A stretch of 48,669 bases of DNA from CAZCCC01 sp964497245 (GTDB lineage Bacteria > Patescibacteriota > Patescibacteriia > Buchananbacterales > UBA6539), in contig CAZCCC010000005.1 of NCBI GenBank assembly GCA_964497245.1, positions 1 to 48,669 of the forward strand. The letters run 5' to 3'. Under the pieces are notes generated by a model that saw nothing but the letters and a program-made list of their open reading frames with translations, searched no databases and was not told the origin of the DNA. Below are positions 39,421-47,665 of the stretch, piece by piece. The position numbers and the translations under genes are program-made. The first letter of the stretch is position 1. Each line of letters begins with the position of its first letter.

Positions 39421-40496
39421 ATAAATTCAGTATGGTAATTTGGTGCTTGCTTAATTTTTTGCAAACTGTGAGGGTGACTTTCGCGCAGGCCGGCCGGAGA
39501 AATTTTTACAAATTTGGCTTTCTGCCAAAGCTCCGCAATATTTTTTGAGCCGCAGTAGCCTAACCCTTGATGTAATCCGCCGATCATTTGGGTAATTATG
39601 GTTTTGACTGAACCTTTATAAGGCACATGGCCGACTACGCCTTCGGCGATTAGTTCCTTATTATTTTTTCCGCCCTGCAAATAGCGGTCTTTGCTTCCTT
39701 TTTGCATTGCATCAATTGAGCCCATACCACGGTAAACTTTGAATTTACCGCCATTGGTAGTAATTACTTTTCCCGGAGATTCATCAGTACCGGCAAATAA
39801 GCTGCCAAGCATAACGGCTGATGCACCGGCGGCCAAAGCTTTTACAATATCGCCGGAATATTTAATTCCGCCGTCTGCAATAATCGGAATTTTGCTTTTT
39901 TTGGCGGATTTAAACGCATCCATTACTGCAGTTAGCTGGGGTATGCCGATGCCGGCGACTATTCTGGTTGTACAGATTGAACCTGGTCCGACTCCGACTT
40001 TAATGACATCGGCTCCGGCTCTTATCAAATCCGCAGCTGCTTGACCAGTTGCGACATTACCGCCAATAATGGTTATGTTTTTGGGTAAAATTTTCTTTAA
40101 CTTTTTGATTGTTTCTGCTACTTTGTAATAATGGCCGTGGGCAACATCAATGACAATTGCATCAACCTTGGCTTCGGCTAAAATTTTTGCCCGCTTGATT
40201 GCTTCTTCTCCGACCGAAACAGAGGCGCCGCAAAGCAATTTTTTCGCTTTTACAGTTTTAACTTCTCCGGCTTGGTTTTGTGCAGGCATATTTTTATGAA
40301 TTATGCCCAGTCCGCCGGCTTGGGCTAAAGTAATTGCCATTTTTGCTTCAGTAACGGTATCCATGGCCGCTGAAAGTAGAGGAATTTCCAGTTTCAGATT
40401 TTTACCTAAAAAAACCGTGGTGTTTACTTCACTCGGTGAATTAGTGGATTTTTGAGGGACGAGTAAAACGTCGTCAAAGGTTAGAGCTTCTCGCAT
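39417..40496 (-). CDS. guaB: IMP dehydrogenase without CBS domains
   Basis: 359 residues. EALTFDDVLLVPQKSTNSPSEV at the start, IIHKNMP, then directly the second half of the barrel with KVGVGPGSICTTRIVAG (catalytic Cys), IIADGGIKYSGDIVKALAAGAS, and YRGMGSIDAMQKGSKDRYLQ. The two CBS domains that normally sit after the first 90 residues are missing, which explains the short length and suggests loss of nucleotide regulation. It converts IMP to XMP for GMP synthesis. It is divergent from guaA and overlaps the hydrogenase gene by four bases (ATGA). Confidence 0.93.
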   Translation of the reverse strand: MREALTFDDVLLVPQKSTNSPSEVNTTVFLGKNLKLEIPLLSAAMDTVTEAKMAITLAQAGGLGIIHKNMPAQNQAGEVKTVKAKKLLCGASVSVGEEAIKRAKILAEAKVDAIVIDVAHGHYYKVAETIKKLKKILPKNITIIGGNVATGQAAADLIRAGADVIKVGVGPGSICTTRIVAGIGIPQLTAVMDAFKSAKKSKIPIIADGGIKYSGDIVKALAAGASAVMLGSLFAGTDESPGKVITTNGGKFKVYRGMGSIDAMQKGSKDRYLQGGKNNKELIAEGVVGHVPYKGSVKTIITQMIGGLHQGLGYCGSKNIAELWQKAKFVKISPAGLRESHPHSLQKIKQAPNYHTEFI

Positions 40497-40504
40497 ATTT
40501 TAGG

Positions 40505-40563
40505 ATTAAGAATCAAGAATTAAGAATTAAGGTCGCTTAGATTCCCTTAATTCTTAATTCTTA
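40505..40563. repeat. Palindrome in the guaB-guaA divergent region
   Basis: TAAGAATTAAGAATTAAG and its exact complement CTTAATTCTTAATTCTTA flank an 11-12-bp spacer. It lies between the two divergent starts and could be a regulatory site or a repeat-derived hairpin. Confidence 0.7.
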
Positions 40564-40598
40564 CTTCTTGTATACTTTATTTTAACCCAAATTTACGA

Positions 40599-40611
40599 TA
40601 TAATCAATTTA
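40599..40611 (+). promoter_or_regulatory. -10 box for leaderless guaA transcription
   Basis: A consensus TATAAT at 40599-40604 puts the start exactly at the ATG (40611). The best -35 candidates are weak or badly spaced. Confidence 0.5.
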
Positions 40612-42419
40612 TGAATAATATACCACAAATTGCCATTATTGATTTTGGTTCCCAATATACACATCTAATTACCCGGCGCATCAGACAGCTGGGTGTTTTA
40701 GCTAATATTTATTCGTCGGAAATCAAAGCATCAAGTTTAAAAGGAGTTAAGGGTTTAATTCTTTCCGGCGGACCAAACAGCGTCTGGGACAAAACTGCAG
40801 TTAAATATGATAAAAGTTTGTTTAAACTTCAAATTCCGATTTTAGGACTTTGTTATGGACATCAATTAATCGCTCAGCATTTTGGCGGACAAGTTAAATC
40901 GGGGAAAACCAAAGAATACGGTTTTGCCACCCTGCAAGTCACTGAAAATAGCCAGTTATTCACCGGAATTTCCAACAATACAAGAATTTGGATGAGTCAT
41001 GGTGACAGTGTTTTTAAATTGCCAAAAGATTTTTTAGCTATTGCAAAAACTTTTGATTGCCCTGTTGCTTCAATGGTCAATGAAAAGAAAAATATTTATG
41101 GTCTGCAGTTTCATCCGGAAGTAGCACACACTAAAGAAGGGATGAAGATTTTAAGTAATTTTATTTTTAAAATTTGTAAATGCAAAAAAGACTGGTCTTT
41201 AGATAAATATTGGAATCAGATTGTTGAAGAAGTGAAAACTAAAGTTGGCAATCGTAATGTTTTTTTGTTAGTATCCGGCGGTGTAGATTCAACAGTTTGT
41301 TTTGCTTTATTAGAAAAGATTTTAGGAAAAAACAGAGTGTTTGGTTTGCATATTGACAATGGCTTTATGAGGCTTAATGAATCAAGGCGGGTTAAAGACT
41401 TTTTGGCCAAAGCAGGCTTTTGTGATTTAACAGTGATTGATGCTTCAGATAAGTTTTTAGAAGCGACAAAAAATTTAATTGATCCTGAGGAAAAACGAGA
41501 GGTAATTGGTGATACTTTTTTGAAAGTTAAAGACCAATTAATGAAATTTAAAAAAATGAAACAAAAAGATTGGGTTTTAGGACAAGGGACAATTTATCCC
41601 GACACCATTGAAACTGGCGGAACAAAACATGCCGATAAAATTAAAACTCATCATAACCGTGTCAAAGCAATTTTAAAATTAATGAAAATGGGCGCTTTGG
41701 TTGAACCGCTGGCGGATCTTTACAAGGATGAAGTCCGGCAAGTTGCCAAAAAATTGGGTTTGTCTGCGGCACTTATTAATCGTCATCCCTTTCCTGGTCC
41801 CGGTCTTTCGATAAGAGTGCTTTGTGTTAATGGTCAGGAAAGCAAGATAAGCAAGATAAGCGAGATAGGAAAGATAAGAAAAATTGTCGGCGACGAGTTG
41901 AAGACAATGATATTGCCTTTAAAAAGTGTTGGGGTGCAGGGTGATAATAGAACATATAAAAACCCGGCTTTAATTTCGGGAAATATCAATTGGGAAAAAA
42001 TTCATAAGTTATCGGTTAAAATTACAAACGAAATCTTGGGGGTTAATAGAGTAGTTTATTTGGTCCAGCCTAAAAAAGTTAATTTTAAAAAAATAAAACT
42101 TAAAAAAGCGTATTTAACTAAAGAACGTCTTGATCTGCTAAGGACAGTGGATGAAATAGTAAATAAAGAAATTAAAAAATATAAAATAGACAGTCGGATT
42201 TGGCAGTTCCCTATTGTTTTGGCACCACTTGGCTTGAATGGCGGAGAAACAATTATTTTACGGCCGATTGAATCAAAAGAAGCGATGACGGTTAATTTTT
42301 ATCAAATAAAGAAATCCATTTTAAATAGTATTACCAGCAAGATAATGAGAATAAAAGGAGTAGACATGGTGATGTATGATGTGACTAATAAGCCTCCGGC
42401 AACCATTGAGTGGGAGTAA
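40611..42419 (+). CDS. guaA: GMP synthase (glutamine-hydrolysing)
   Basis: 602 residues: glutamine amidotransferase domain (ILGLCYGHQLIAQHFGG with the catalytic Cys, FHPEVAHT with His and Glu), ATP pyrophosphatase domain (LLVSGGVDSTVCFALL, the P-loop), and the C-terminal dimerisation domain ending NKPPATIEWE. It turns XMP into GMP, the step after guaB. It is about 80 residues longer than usual; the extra sequence lies after NRHPFPGPGLSIRVL and includes a short-period repeat (SKISKISEIGKIRK), followed by a segment rich in Lys. Leaderless start. Confidence 0.95.
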   Translation: MNNIPQIAIIDFGSQYTHLITRRIRQLGVLANIYSSEIKASSLKGVKGLILSGGPNSVWDKTAVKYDKSLFKLQIPILGLCYGHQLIAQHFGGQVKSGKTKEYGFATLQVTENSQLFTGISNNTRIWMSHGDSVFKLPKDFLAIAKTFDCPVASMVNEKKNIYGLQFHPEVAHTKEGMKILSNFIFKICKCKKDWSLDKYWNQIVEEVKTKVGNRNVFLLVSGGVDSTVCFALLEKILGKNRVFGLHIDNGFMRLNESRRVKDFLAKAGFCDLTVIDASDKFLEATKNLIDPEEKREVIGDTFLKVKDQLMKFKKMKQKDWVLGQGTIYPDTIETGGTKHADKIKTHHNRVKAILKLMKMGALVEPLADLYKDEVRQVAKKLGLSAALINRHPFPGPGLSIRVLCVNGQESKISKISEIGKIRKIVGDELKTMILPLKSVGVQGDNRTYKNPALISGNINWEKIHKLSVKITNEILGVNRVVYLVQPKKVNFKKIKLKKAYLTKERLDLLRTVDEIVNKEIKKYKIDSRIWQFPIVLAPLGLNGGETIILRPIESKEAMTVNFYQIKKSILNSITSKIMRIKGVDMVMYDVTNKPPATIEWE

Positions 42420-42547
42420 TCTTTTATGGTCATCTCGACTGACGATTCTGATATGTTCAATCTCGGCTGAAATGACGAAGTAAAACTTTTGACTTTTGGT
42501 ATAAATATATTTTTGCATTATATAAAAAAACCGCGTAATTTTGTGAT
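42420..42547. repeat. REP-like GTCATYTCGAC palindrome region
   Basis: GTCATCTCGACTGA at 42428-42441 and GGCTGAAATGAC at 42465-42476 form an imperfect inverted repeat. The GTCATTTCGACCGA motif recurs at 44776-44789 and 47324-47337, another dispersed intergenic repeat. Confidence 0.55.
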
Positions 42548-42559
42548 TCACGCGGTTAA
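42529..42559 (-). terminator. Terminator overlapping the stop codon of the small zinc-binding gene
   Basis: AACCGCGT / ACGCGGTT with T6 on the minus strand; the stop codon of the gene at 42548-42721 lies at the edge of the stem. Confidence 0.7.
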
Positions 42560-42721
42560 AGTCTGTTTTTTAGGCTCGCTGTTTTTAGTAGGACAATTTG
42601 ATCCGGGGCAGCGAGTCTCATTGTCTGGTTGATTATGTATCGCGGCGAGAATTCCGGATCCAGAGGCAATTCCGGGTACAATTTGTCCGCATAAGCGGCA
42701 TTCAACAAGGATTTGGCTCAT
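42548..42721 (-). CDS. Small Cys-rich (zinc-binding) protein, 57 residues
   Basis: The peptide starts MSQILVECRLCGQIVPG, continues SGSGILAAIHNQP and has RCPGSNCPTKNSEPKK near the end. The pairs CxxC and CxxxxC suggest one zinc site. It starts at 42721 with AAGGA upstream and ends in an intrinsic terminator. The opposite-strand frame over the same DNA is much less protein-like. Function unknown. Confidence 0.65.
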   Translation of the reverse strand: MSQILVECRLCGQIVPGIASGSGILAAIHNQPDNETRCPGSNCPTKNSEPKKQTLTA

Positions 42722-42916
42722 TTACTTTTTCCTTTTTTATTTTTATTCTCAAGCTGTCAACTAAACTGAACATTTTAATATTATTACAATTATTTTTATT
42801 GTCAAGTTTAAATTATTTAATTTGACATTTTTTTGGCTTGGCTGTAAGGTTAAAAATCCAGATAAATAGTTAATCTGGTTGCTATTTGGCAATTCAACTT
42901 AAAAAGGAGACTTGTT

Positions 42917-44065
42917 ATGCCACTTGTACCAATGAGACAGATTTTGGATGAAGCCGCAAAAGGCGACTATGGAGTTGGTGCTTTTAACGTCAACAATATG
43001 GAACAGATTCAGGCAATTATGGATGCCGCCAGTATAACCGATAGCCCGGTAATTATCCAGGCCAGCCGTGGGGCTTTGAAATACAGTAAAATGATTTATC
43101 TCAAAAAGCTGATGGAGGCGGCTGTTGAAGACAACTCAGGAATTCCGGTTGCCATGCATTTGGATCACGGCAACAGTCTTGATACATGTAAGGAAGCGAT
43201 TGCGCTTGGTTTTACTTCAGTCATGATTGACGGTTCGCTTACCGAAGATGGCAAGAGGCCTCGTTCGTATGAAGAGAATATGGCAGTGACCAAAGCAGTT
43301 GTTGAATATGCTCATCCTTTGGGTGTTACTGTTGAAGGAGAACTTGGTTGCCTTGGTGGCATTGAAGACGGACATGGTGCCGGAATGACTGACAAAGAAG
43401 TTCAGGCACATTTGACCGATCCGGCTCAAGCCGAAGATTTTGTGGAAAAAACCGGAGTTGATGCTTTGGCAGTTGCAATCGGAACCAGCCATGGCGCTTT
43501 CAAGTCGACCCGCAAGGATCCGGAAACCGGCGAAGTTTTGCCGCCGGCCTTGGCAATGGAACGAATCGTTGAGATTCACAGGCGAATGCCCAATTGCCAT
43601 ATGGTAATGCATGGGTCAAGCTCTCTGCCCAAGGTATTGATTGATTTGGTTAACGCTTTTCATGTCATTGAGCGCGTTGACAATGATCCGTGGAAAATTT
43701 TGTTTATGGGTGAGATTTATGATCTTCGCGAAAAGTTTGCTGAAATGGCATTATTGCGAGCGATTATCAAAAAAGATCGCATGCCCGGTGCTCAAGGAAT
43801 TCCGCTTGATCAAATTAAGATTGGAATCCAGAACGGTGTTCGCAAAATTAATGTTGACACCGACAGCCGGCTTGTCATTACCGGAATTATCGGCCGAGTT
43901 TTTGCGCGTCAGCCCGGTAAATTTGACCCCCGCGATTATCTTAGACCCGCCCGAGACAGCAATGACGAATTGGTGGCAAGCCGGATGATTGCCTTTGGCC
44001 AAGCCGGACACGCCGGCGATTATGAGCCAATGACGCTTAAAGAAGCCAGGGCACTTTACGCCTAA
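42917..44065 (+). CDS. fba: Class II fructose-bisphosphate aldolase
   Basis: 382 residues. GVGAFNVNNMEQIQAIMDAA, the zinc-site MHLDHGNSLDTCKEAIALGFTSVMIDGS, VEGELGCLGGIEDG, AIGTSHGAFK, VMHGSSSLP and VRKINVDTDSRL are the family signatures in order. It cleaves fructose 1,6-bisphosphate in glycolysis. AAGGAG precedes the start with normal spacing, so this gene, unlike guaA and ileS, uses an SD. It ends in a strong terminator. Confidence 0.95.
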   Translation: MPLVPMRQILDEAAKGDYGVGAFNVNNMEQIQAIMDAASITDSPVIIQASRGALKYSKMIYLKKLMEAAVEDNSGIPVAMHLDHGNSLDTCKEAIALGFTSVMIDGSLTEDGKRPRSYEENMAVTKAVVEYAHPLGVTVEGELGCLGGIEDGHGAGMTDKEVQAHLTDPAQAEDFVEKTGVDALAVAIGTSHGAFKSTRKDPETGEVLPPALAMERIVEIHRRMPNCHMVMHGSSSLPKVLIDLVNAFHVIERVDNDPWKILFMGEIYDLREKFAEMALLRAIIKKDRMPGAQGIPLDQIKIGIQNGVRKINVDTDSRLVITGIIGRVFARQPGKFDPRDYLRPARDSNDELVASRMIAFGQAGHAGDYEPMTLKEARALYA

Positions 44066-44091
44066 GTAATTTGGAGGAATTTTTTTTAACA

Positions 44092-44130
44092 CACAGCGTG
44101 TCTCAGCTTGAGCCACGCTTTTTTTATTTG
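44092..44130 (+). terminator. Intrinsic terminator downstream of fba
   Basis: AGCGTG / CACGCT stem followed by T7. Confidence 0.75.
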
Positions 44131-44218
44131 ACAAAAGATTTTCATTTGCAATAAGATACTTCATAGGTTTAAAAGTGTTTCGCAGCTAATTTTGATCTTT
44201 ACAAAAAGGAGAATAACC

Positions 44219-44659
44219 ATGGGACAAATTGATATGTCTTTTACCAAACTTGATTTAAATGATTTTACAAAACAATTTAAATCGTTTGAAGGAAGAAATG
44301 TCATAATCGGATATTTAAAAAGAAATTTGCCCGATTTTTTGACAACTGATGAACAGGTTGAAGTTATTTGCAGAAAAGTGGCTGAAATATTTTTAGATTC
44401 AACTGGATTTCTTTCCGGTTGGCAAGAAAGTATTGATGCTAATTTTCTTAATAAAAAGCGTGTCATTGCTGTTATTCTTGGCTGCAGTAGTAAAGGTTAT
44501 TTTTATTTTGCTTTATGGCGGGAATTGGTTTCTGGTAAAATTTCTGATGAACCACCTTTTGTGGAATGCCGGCTGGAATTTGATAAAGCAGAAGTGATAA
44601 AACCTGATAACGAAGATAATTTTGGGTGCGATTTTACCGCCGATAGTCAGGCGGAATAA
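44219..44659 (+). CDS. Uncharacterised 146-residue protein
   Basis: Start at 44219 chosen because AAGGAG lies at the right distance; an upstream ATG at 44192 would overlap that site. The protein has no TM segment. It begins MGQIDMSFTKLDLNDFTKQF and contains the hydrophobic strand RVIAVILGCSSKGYFYFALWREL. Its acidic C-terminus ends with EDNFGCDFTADSQAE. I recognise no family. A terminator (about 44695-44721) follows. Confidence 0.6.
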   Translation: MGQIDMSFTKLDLNDFTKQFKSFEGRNVIIGYLKRNLPDFLTTDEQVEVICRKVAEIFLDSTGFLSGWQESIDANFLNKKRVIAVILGCSSKGYFYFALWRELVSGKISDEPPFVECRLEFDKAEVIKPDNEDNFGCDFTADSQAE

Positions 44660-44986
44660 AAAATACATTATTGTTTGAGGATTTAGTCTAATGGCGCGAT
44701 CTTAAATTAGGTTGCGTTTTTTTATATTTAATATTACATAGCACATAACACATAATATAAAACAATAGACTTAGTCATTTCGACCGATCCTTGATTTTGT
44801 GATGTCATAAGGGGAGAAATTTTATAATTCTTCATATCTTCTGACCGCCCTAAGATACGGACATGGAAAAAGAAGCGGCGGACAAGCGTCTTTTGCGGGG
44901 TAGGTAGGTTTCCACTTCTATTATAAACCTAGCTGGGTTGTCGGTAAAGATGACTAGTCGTGGTAATATTCTTCATGGTATATATT
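44660..44986. other. Intergenic region with terminator, REP-like repeat and two stems
   Basis: After the terminator at about 44695-44721 there is a GTCATTTCGACCGA repeat at 44776-44789. A GC-richer stretch at 44844-44960 follows, with CCGCC / GGCGG and TAGGTTT / AAACCTA stems. No ORF and no clear promoter. It may hold an unrecognised RNA. Confidence 0.4.
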
Positions 44987-47278
44987 TTATGATTTATACT
45001 TTATGCTTTTTAACTTAGAAATGCCAAAAGCAGCAAAAATTACCAAGGCCGAAACTCCGGCAAAAATATATTTACCCTTATTTTTTGTGCTATCATTTTG
45101 TCTTATTTCCTCAGTTTGTGCCCCCAAAACTTTTGGCTCTTTTGCCGCTTCTGATTTTTGGTCGTTAATTTCTTCTATTTGATTTAAAACATTAATTTCA
45201 CCCGGCGTGGGAGTATTACTTTGCTGCCAATTAAAATTTTCGTCCAGTACATAGCTTACGCCTTTTTTGCTTTTTTGATATTCTGCTTGGTCAATTATTT
45301 TATCATCCGGAGTCAAAAGCCTTACTTCGTCGCCGTTGTTATTCAGGGCGATTTTAGTTTCTTTGCTGAAAAAAGCTTTATACTCTCCGGGCTTAATAAT
45401 TGTTCCTTCCGGAAAAATAAATGGCTTGCTTTGGCCTTCCTGATCATCCAATTTATAGCCGCTTAAATCAAAAGGAGCGCTTTCTTGAGAAAAAATTTCA
45501 ATGAATTCTTCTTCATTGTCCGCTCCGACAGCATAGGGCAAAAATTCAGTAATAAAAATAAAAGGGATATAATTGATATTTAGGGTATTATTTTCCAAAC
45601 TGTCATTATGGATTTGGAAGAAAAAATCTTCATCTAAAATATTTTCTTGTCCCGGAGTAGGATTTTTTGATTCTTGCCAATTAAAATTTTCGTCCAGTAC
45701 ATAGCTTACGCCCTTTTTGCTTTTTTGATATTCTGCTTGATCAATTATTTTATCATCCGGAGTCAAAAATCTTACTTCGTCGCCGTTGTTATTTAAGGCG
45801 ATTTTGGTTTCTTTGCTGAAAAAAGCTTTATATTCTCCGGGCTTAATAATTGTTCCTTCCGGAAAAATAAATGGCTTGCTTTGGCCTTCCTGATCATCCA
45901 ATTTATAGCCGCTTAAATCAAAAGGAGCGCTTTCTTGAGAAAAAATTTCAATGAATTCTTCTTCATTGTCCGCTCCGACAGCATAGGGCAAAAATTCAGT
46001 AATTAATATAAGTGGTATTTTTCCTTCTTCATAAACCACTTCTTTTTTTTCGTAGCCATCGCTTATTTTTATTTTTAATTTTTGAGTGCTGCTGGCAGAA
46101 TCCGATGCTATTGCTTTTAGAACAACTTCATAAGTTCCGGGCTTAAAATATATCTGTCGGACAAAAATTCCTTTATCGGTTCGACCATTGCCAAAATTCC
46201 AGATAAATTCAAGCTGTCTATTATCTGGATCTGAAGAATCAGAAGCGTCAAATAAAACAAATTCATTTATTTTGGCCTGGGCAGGGCCGTTTATTTCGGC
46301 TGTGGGTGTAATTATTATTTTTGCCAGATTTTCTTTTCTTGGAGAAATATCATCCCAAACAAGTTTACCTTGGTTATTTCTCTGCAGACTTTTGTTTTCC
46401 GGTGCCGTTGATTTGTATTCAATTTGATCAATAATTATTTTGGATGTGGAATAAAGGATTATTTTATCTTTTTTATTATTTAAAGCAATACCTGTTTCCG
46501 GCCGGAAAAAAGCAACAATGCTGCTCGGCGACATTATTAATGAGGGAATGATAAATTCCTGACCTGCCGAATTTTTTATAATCCAGCCGGTCAAATTGAC
46601 AGTATTTTTGCTTATATTTTTAATTTCAATAAATTCATCATTTAGGTCAATTCCAGGCGGATCGGGAAAAATTTCATTTATTACAATGTCGCCTTTTTTT
46701 GTTTTTGTTTCAACCGTCAATGTCTCATTCTCTATTGGTAAAGGAGTTGTTGGCTCGTTATTTTCTTCATAATTATCTATTTCGGGGTTACTGTTTTTTG
46801 CTTTCGGAGTACCCTGGGGCATTTTACTTGTCTGCCAGCCTTCAGAATCAGACCTTTCCAGCGTTTGTTTGGTGGTATTATTTCCGCCCGGCCATTTTTC
46901 ACTCGCATTAATTTGATCAACAAGATTGTTTTTTGAATCATAAAGTTTAAGCCATTCTCCATTATTTCCTAGTGCGCCGGAATAGATTAGGTCGGCTTCA
47001 ATTTCAGGCAAACTTTCGTCGTTTGTTCTTTCCAGTAAAAAGTAACTGCCGGCGGGAATTATTCCGGACAAATTTATTTTTGGTGTGCCGTCGGCCGCCT
47101 CCAGTTTCCAGTCTTCCAAGTCAATGTCTTTATCAGTTGGATTATAAAGTTCAATCCATTCAGCATTAGCTGATTGCAAAGTTCCCATCCAGGCAATTTC
47201 GTTGATGAGTACTTTTTGGTCAGTAGCCATTGTGATTAAGGGAATTAGTAAAATTAAAAGAGGAAATAATTTTTCCAT
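44987..47278 (-). CDS. Surface-anchored multi-domain protein with lamin-tail domains
   Basis: 763 residues: signal peptide (MEKLFPLLILLIPLITMA), lamin-tail domain 1 (VLINEIAWMGTLQSANAEWIEL), domain 2 (IVINEIFPDPPGIDLNDEFIEI), a PKD-like domain (VLFDASDSSDPDNRQLEFIWNFGNG), two nearly identical lamin-tail domains (FITEFLPYAVGADNEEEFIEI) and a C-terminal TM helix with basic tail. Such proteins are displayed on the cell surface. The last two domains arise from a 450-bp offset duplication (45226-45550 and 45676-46000) with very few base differences, so it is recent. Confidence 0.87.
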   Translation of the reverse strand: MEKLFPLLILLIPLITMATDQKVLINEIAWMGTLQSANAEWIELYNPTDKDIDLEDWKLEAADGTPKINLSGIIPAGSYFLLERTNDESLPEIEADLIYSGALGNNGEWLKLYDSKNNLVDQINASEKWPGGNNTTKQTLERSDSEGWQTSKMPQGTPKAKNSNPEIDNYEENNEPTTPLPIENETLTVETKTKKGDIVINEIFPDPPGIDLNDEFIEIKNISKNTVNLTGWIIKNSAGQEFIIPSLIMSPSSIVAFFRPETGIALNNKKDKIILYSTSKIIIDQIEYKSTAPENKSLQRNNQGKLVWDDISPRKENLAKIIITPTAEINGPAQAKINEFVLFDASDSSDPDNRQLEFIWNFGNGRTDKGIFVRQIYFKPGTYEVVLKAIASDSASSTQKLKIKISDGYEKKEVVYEEGKIPLILITEFLPYAVGADNEEEFIEIFSQESAPFDLSGYKLDDQEGQSKPFIFPEGTIIKPGEYKAFFSKETKIALNNNGDEVRFLTPDDKIIDQAEYQKSKKGVSYVLDENFNWQESKNPTPGQENILDEDFFFQIHNDSLENNTLNINYIPFIFITEFLPYAVGADNEEEFIEIFSQESAPFDLSGYKLDDQEGQSKPFIFPEGTIIKPGEYKAFFSKETKIALNNNGDEVRLLTPDDKIIDQAEYQKSKKGVSYVLDENFNWQQSNTPTPGEINVLNQIEEINDQKSEAAKEPKVLGAQTEEIRQNDSTKNKGKYIFAGVSALVIFAAFGISKLKSIKYKS
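45226..46000. repeat. Recent intragenic duplication (period 450 bp)
   Basis: 45226-45550 and 45676-46000 are almost identical over about 325 bp. The 125 bp between them are not. The copies encode one lamin-tail domain each. Confidence 0.88.
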
Positions 47279-47319
47279 AAGTTTGGGTTTGGAATTATTA
47301 ATTAGGAACTATTACTTAC

Positions 47320-47390
47320 CTCGTCATTTCGACCGAGCTCTGTCGTTTTTGACCGATGTGGTTTGTGAACGACAGGACGAGTGTAAAAAT
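47320..47390. repeat. REP-like palindrome upstream of the surface protein gene
   Basis: CTCGTC / GACGAG encloses CTGTCGTT / AACGACAG and includes GTCATTTCGACCGA, as at 44776. Confidence 0.6.
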
Positions 47391-47414
47391 CTCAATATAT
47401 AAGTTTTGACAAAA

Positions 47415-47513
47415 TAAAAAAAAGCGCATTATGTATGCGCTATATTGATTATTTTTTGTTAAAACGAAAGCCCCATAAATGGGGCCTTTCGCGCTATGTT
47501 GAGCCTAAAGCTC
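47415..47513 (-). ncRNA. Candidate small RNA of about 100 nt with own promoter and terminator
   Basis: The minus-strand promoter TTGACA (47548-47543), 17 bp, TATATT (47525-47520) predicts a start near 47513. The RNA contains the dispersed AGGCTCAACATAGCGC motif, then a hairpin GGCCCC-ATTTAT-GGGGC(T), and ends with AGCGCAT / ATGCGCT and T9 (47414-47450). No ORF is present. The rest of the gap 47279-47665 holds only the REP-like palindrome and the SD of the next gene. Confidence 0.6.
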
Positions 47514-47665
47514 ACTTACAATATAATTTTTTTAATTTATTTTGTCAAGAGGCATTTTATAATTATTATTATTTTGCTAAAATTAGATATTTTTTTACTA
47601 TATTGCAGAAAAGTTTTTTTTATATTAATGTTAATGGTGGATAACTTGAAACTGGAGGAAATTCT

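Noticed and set aside
42598..42825. 75-residue plus-strand frame
   Set aside because: Low-complexity and without ribosome site; the opposite strand encodes a better Cys-rich protein with SD and terminator.
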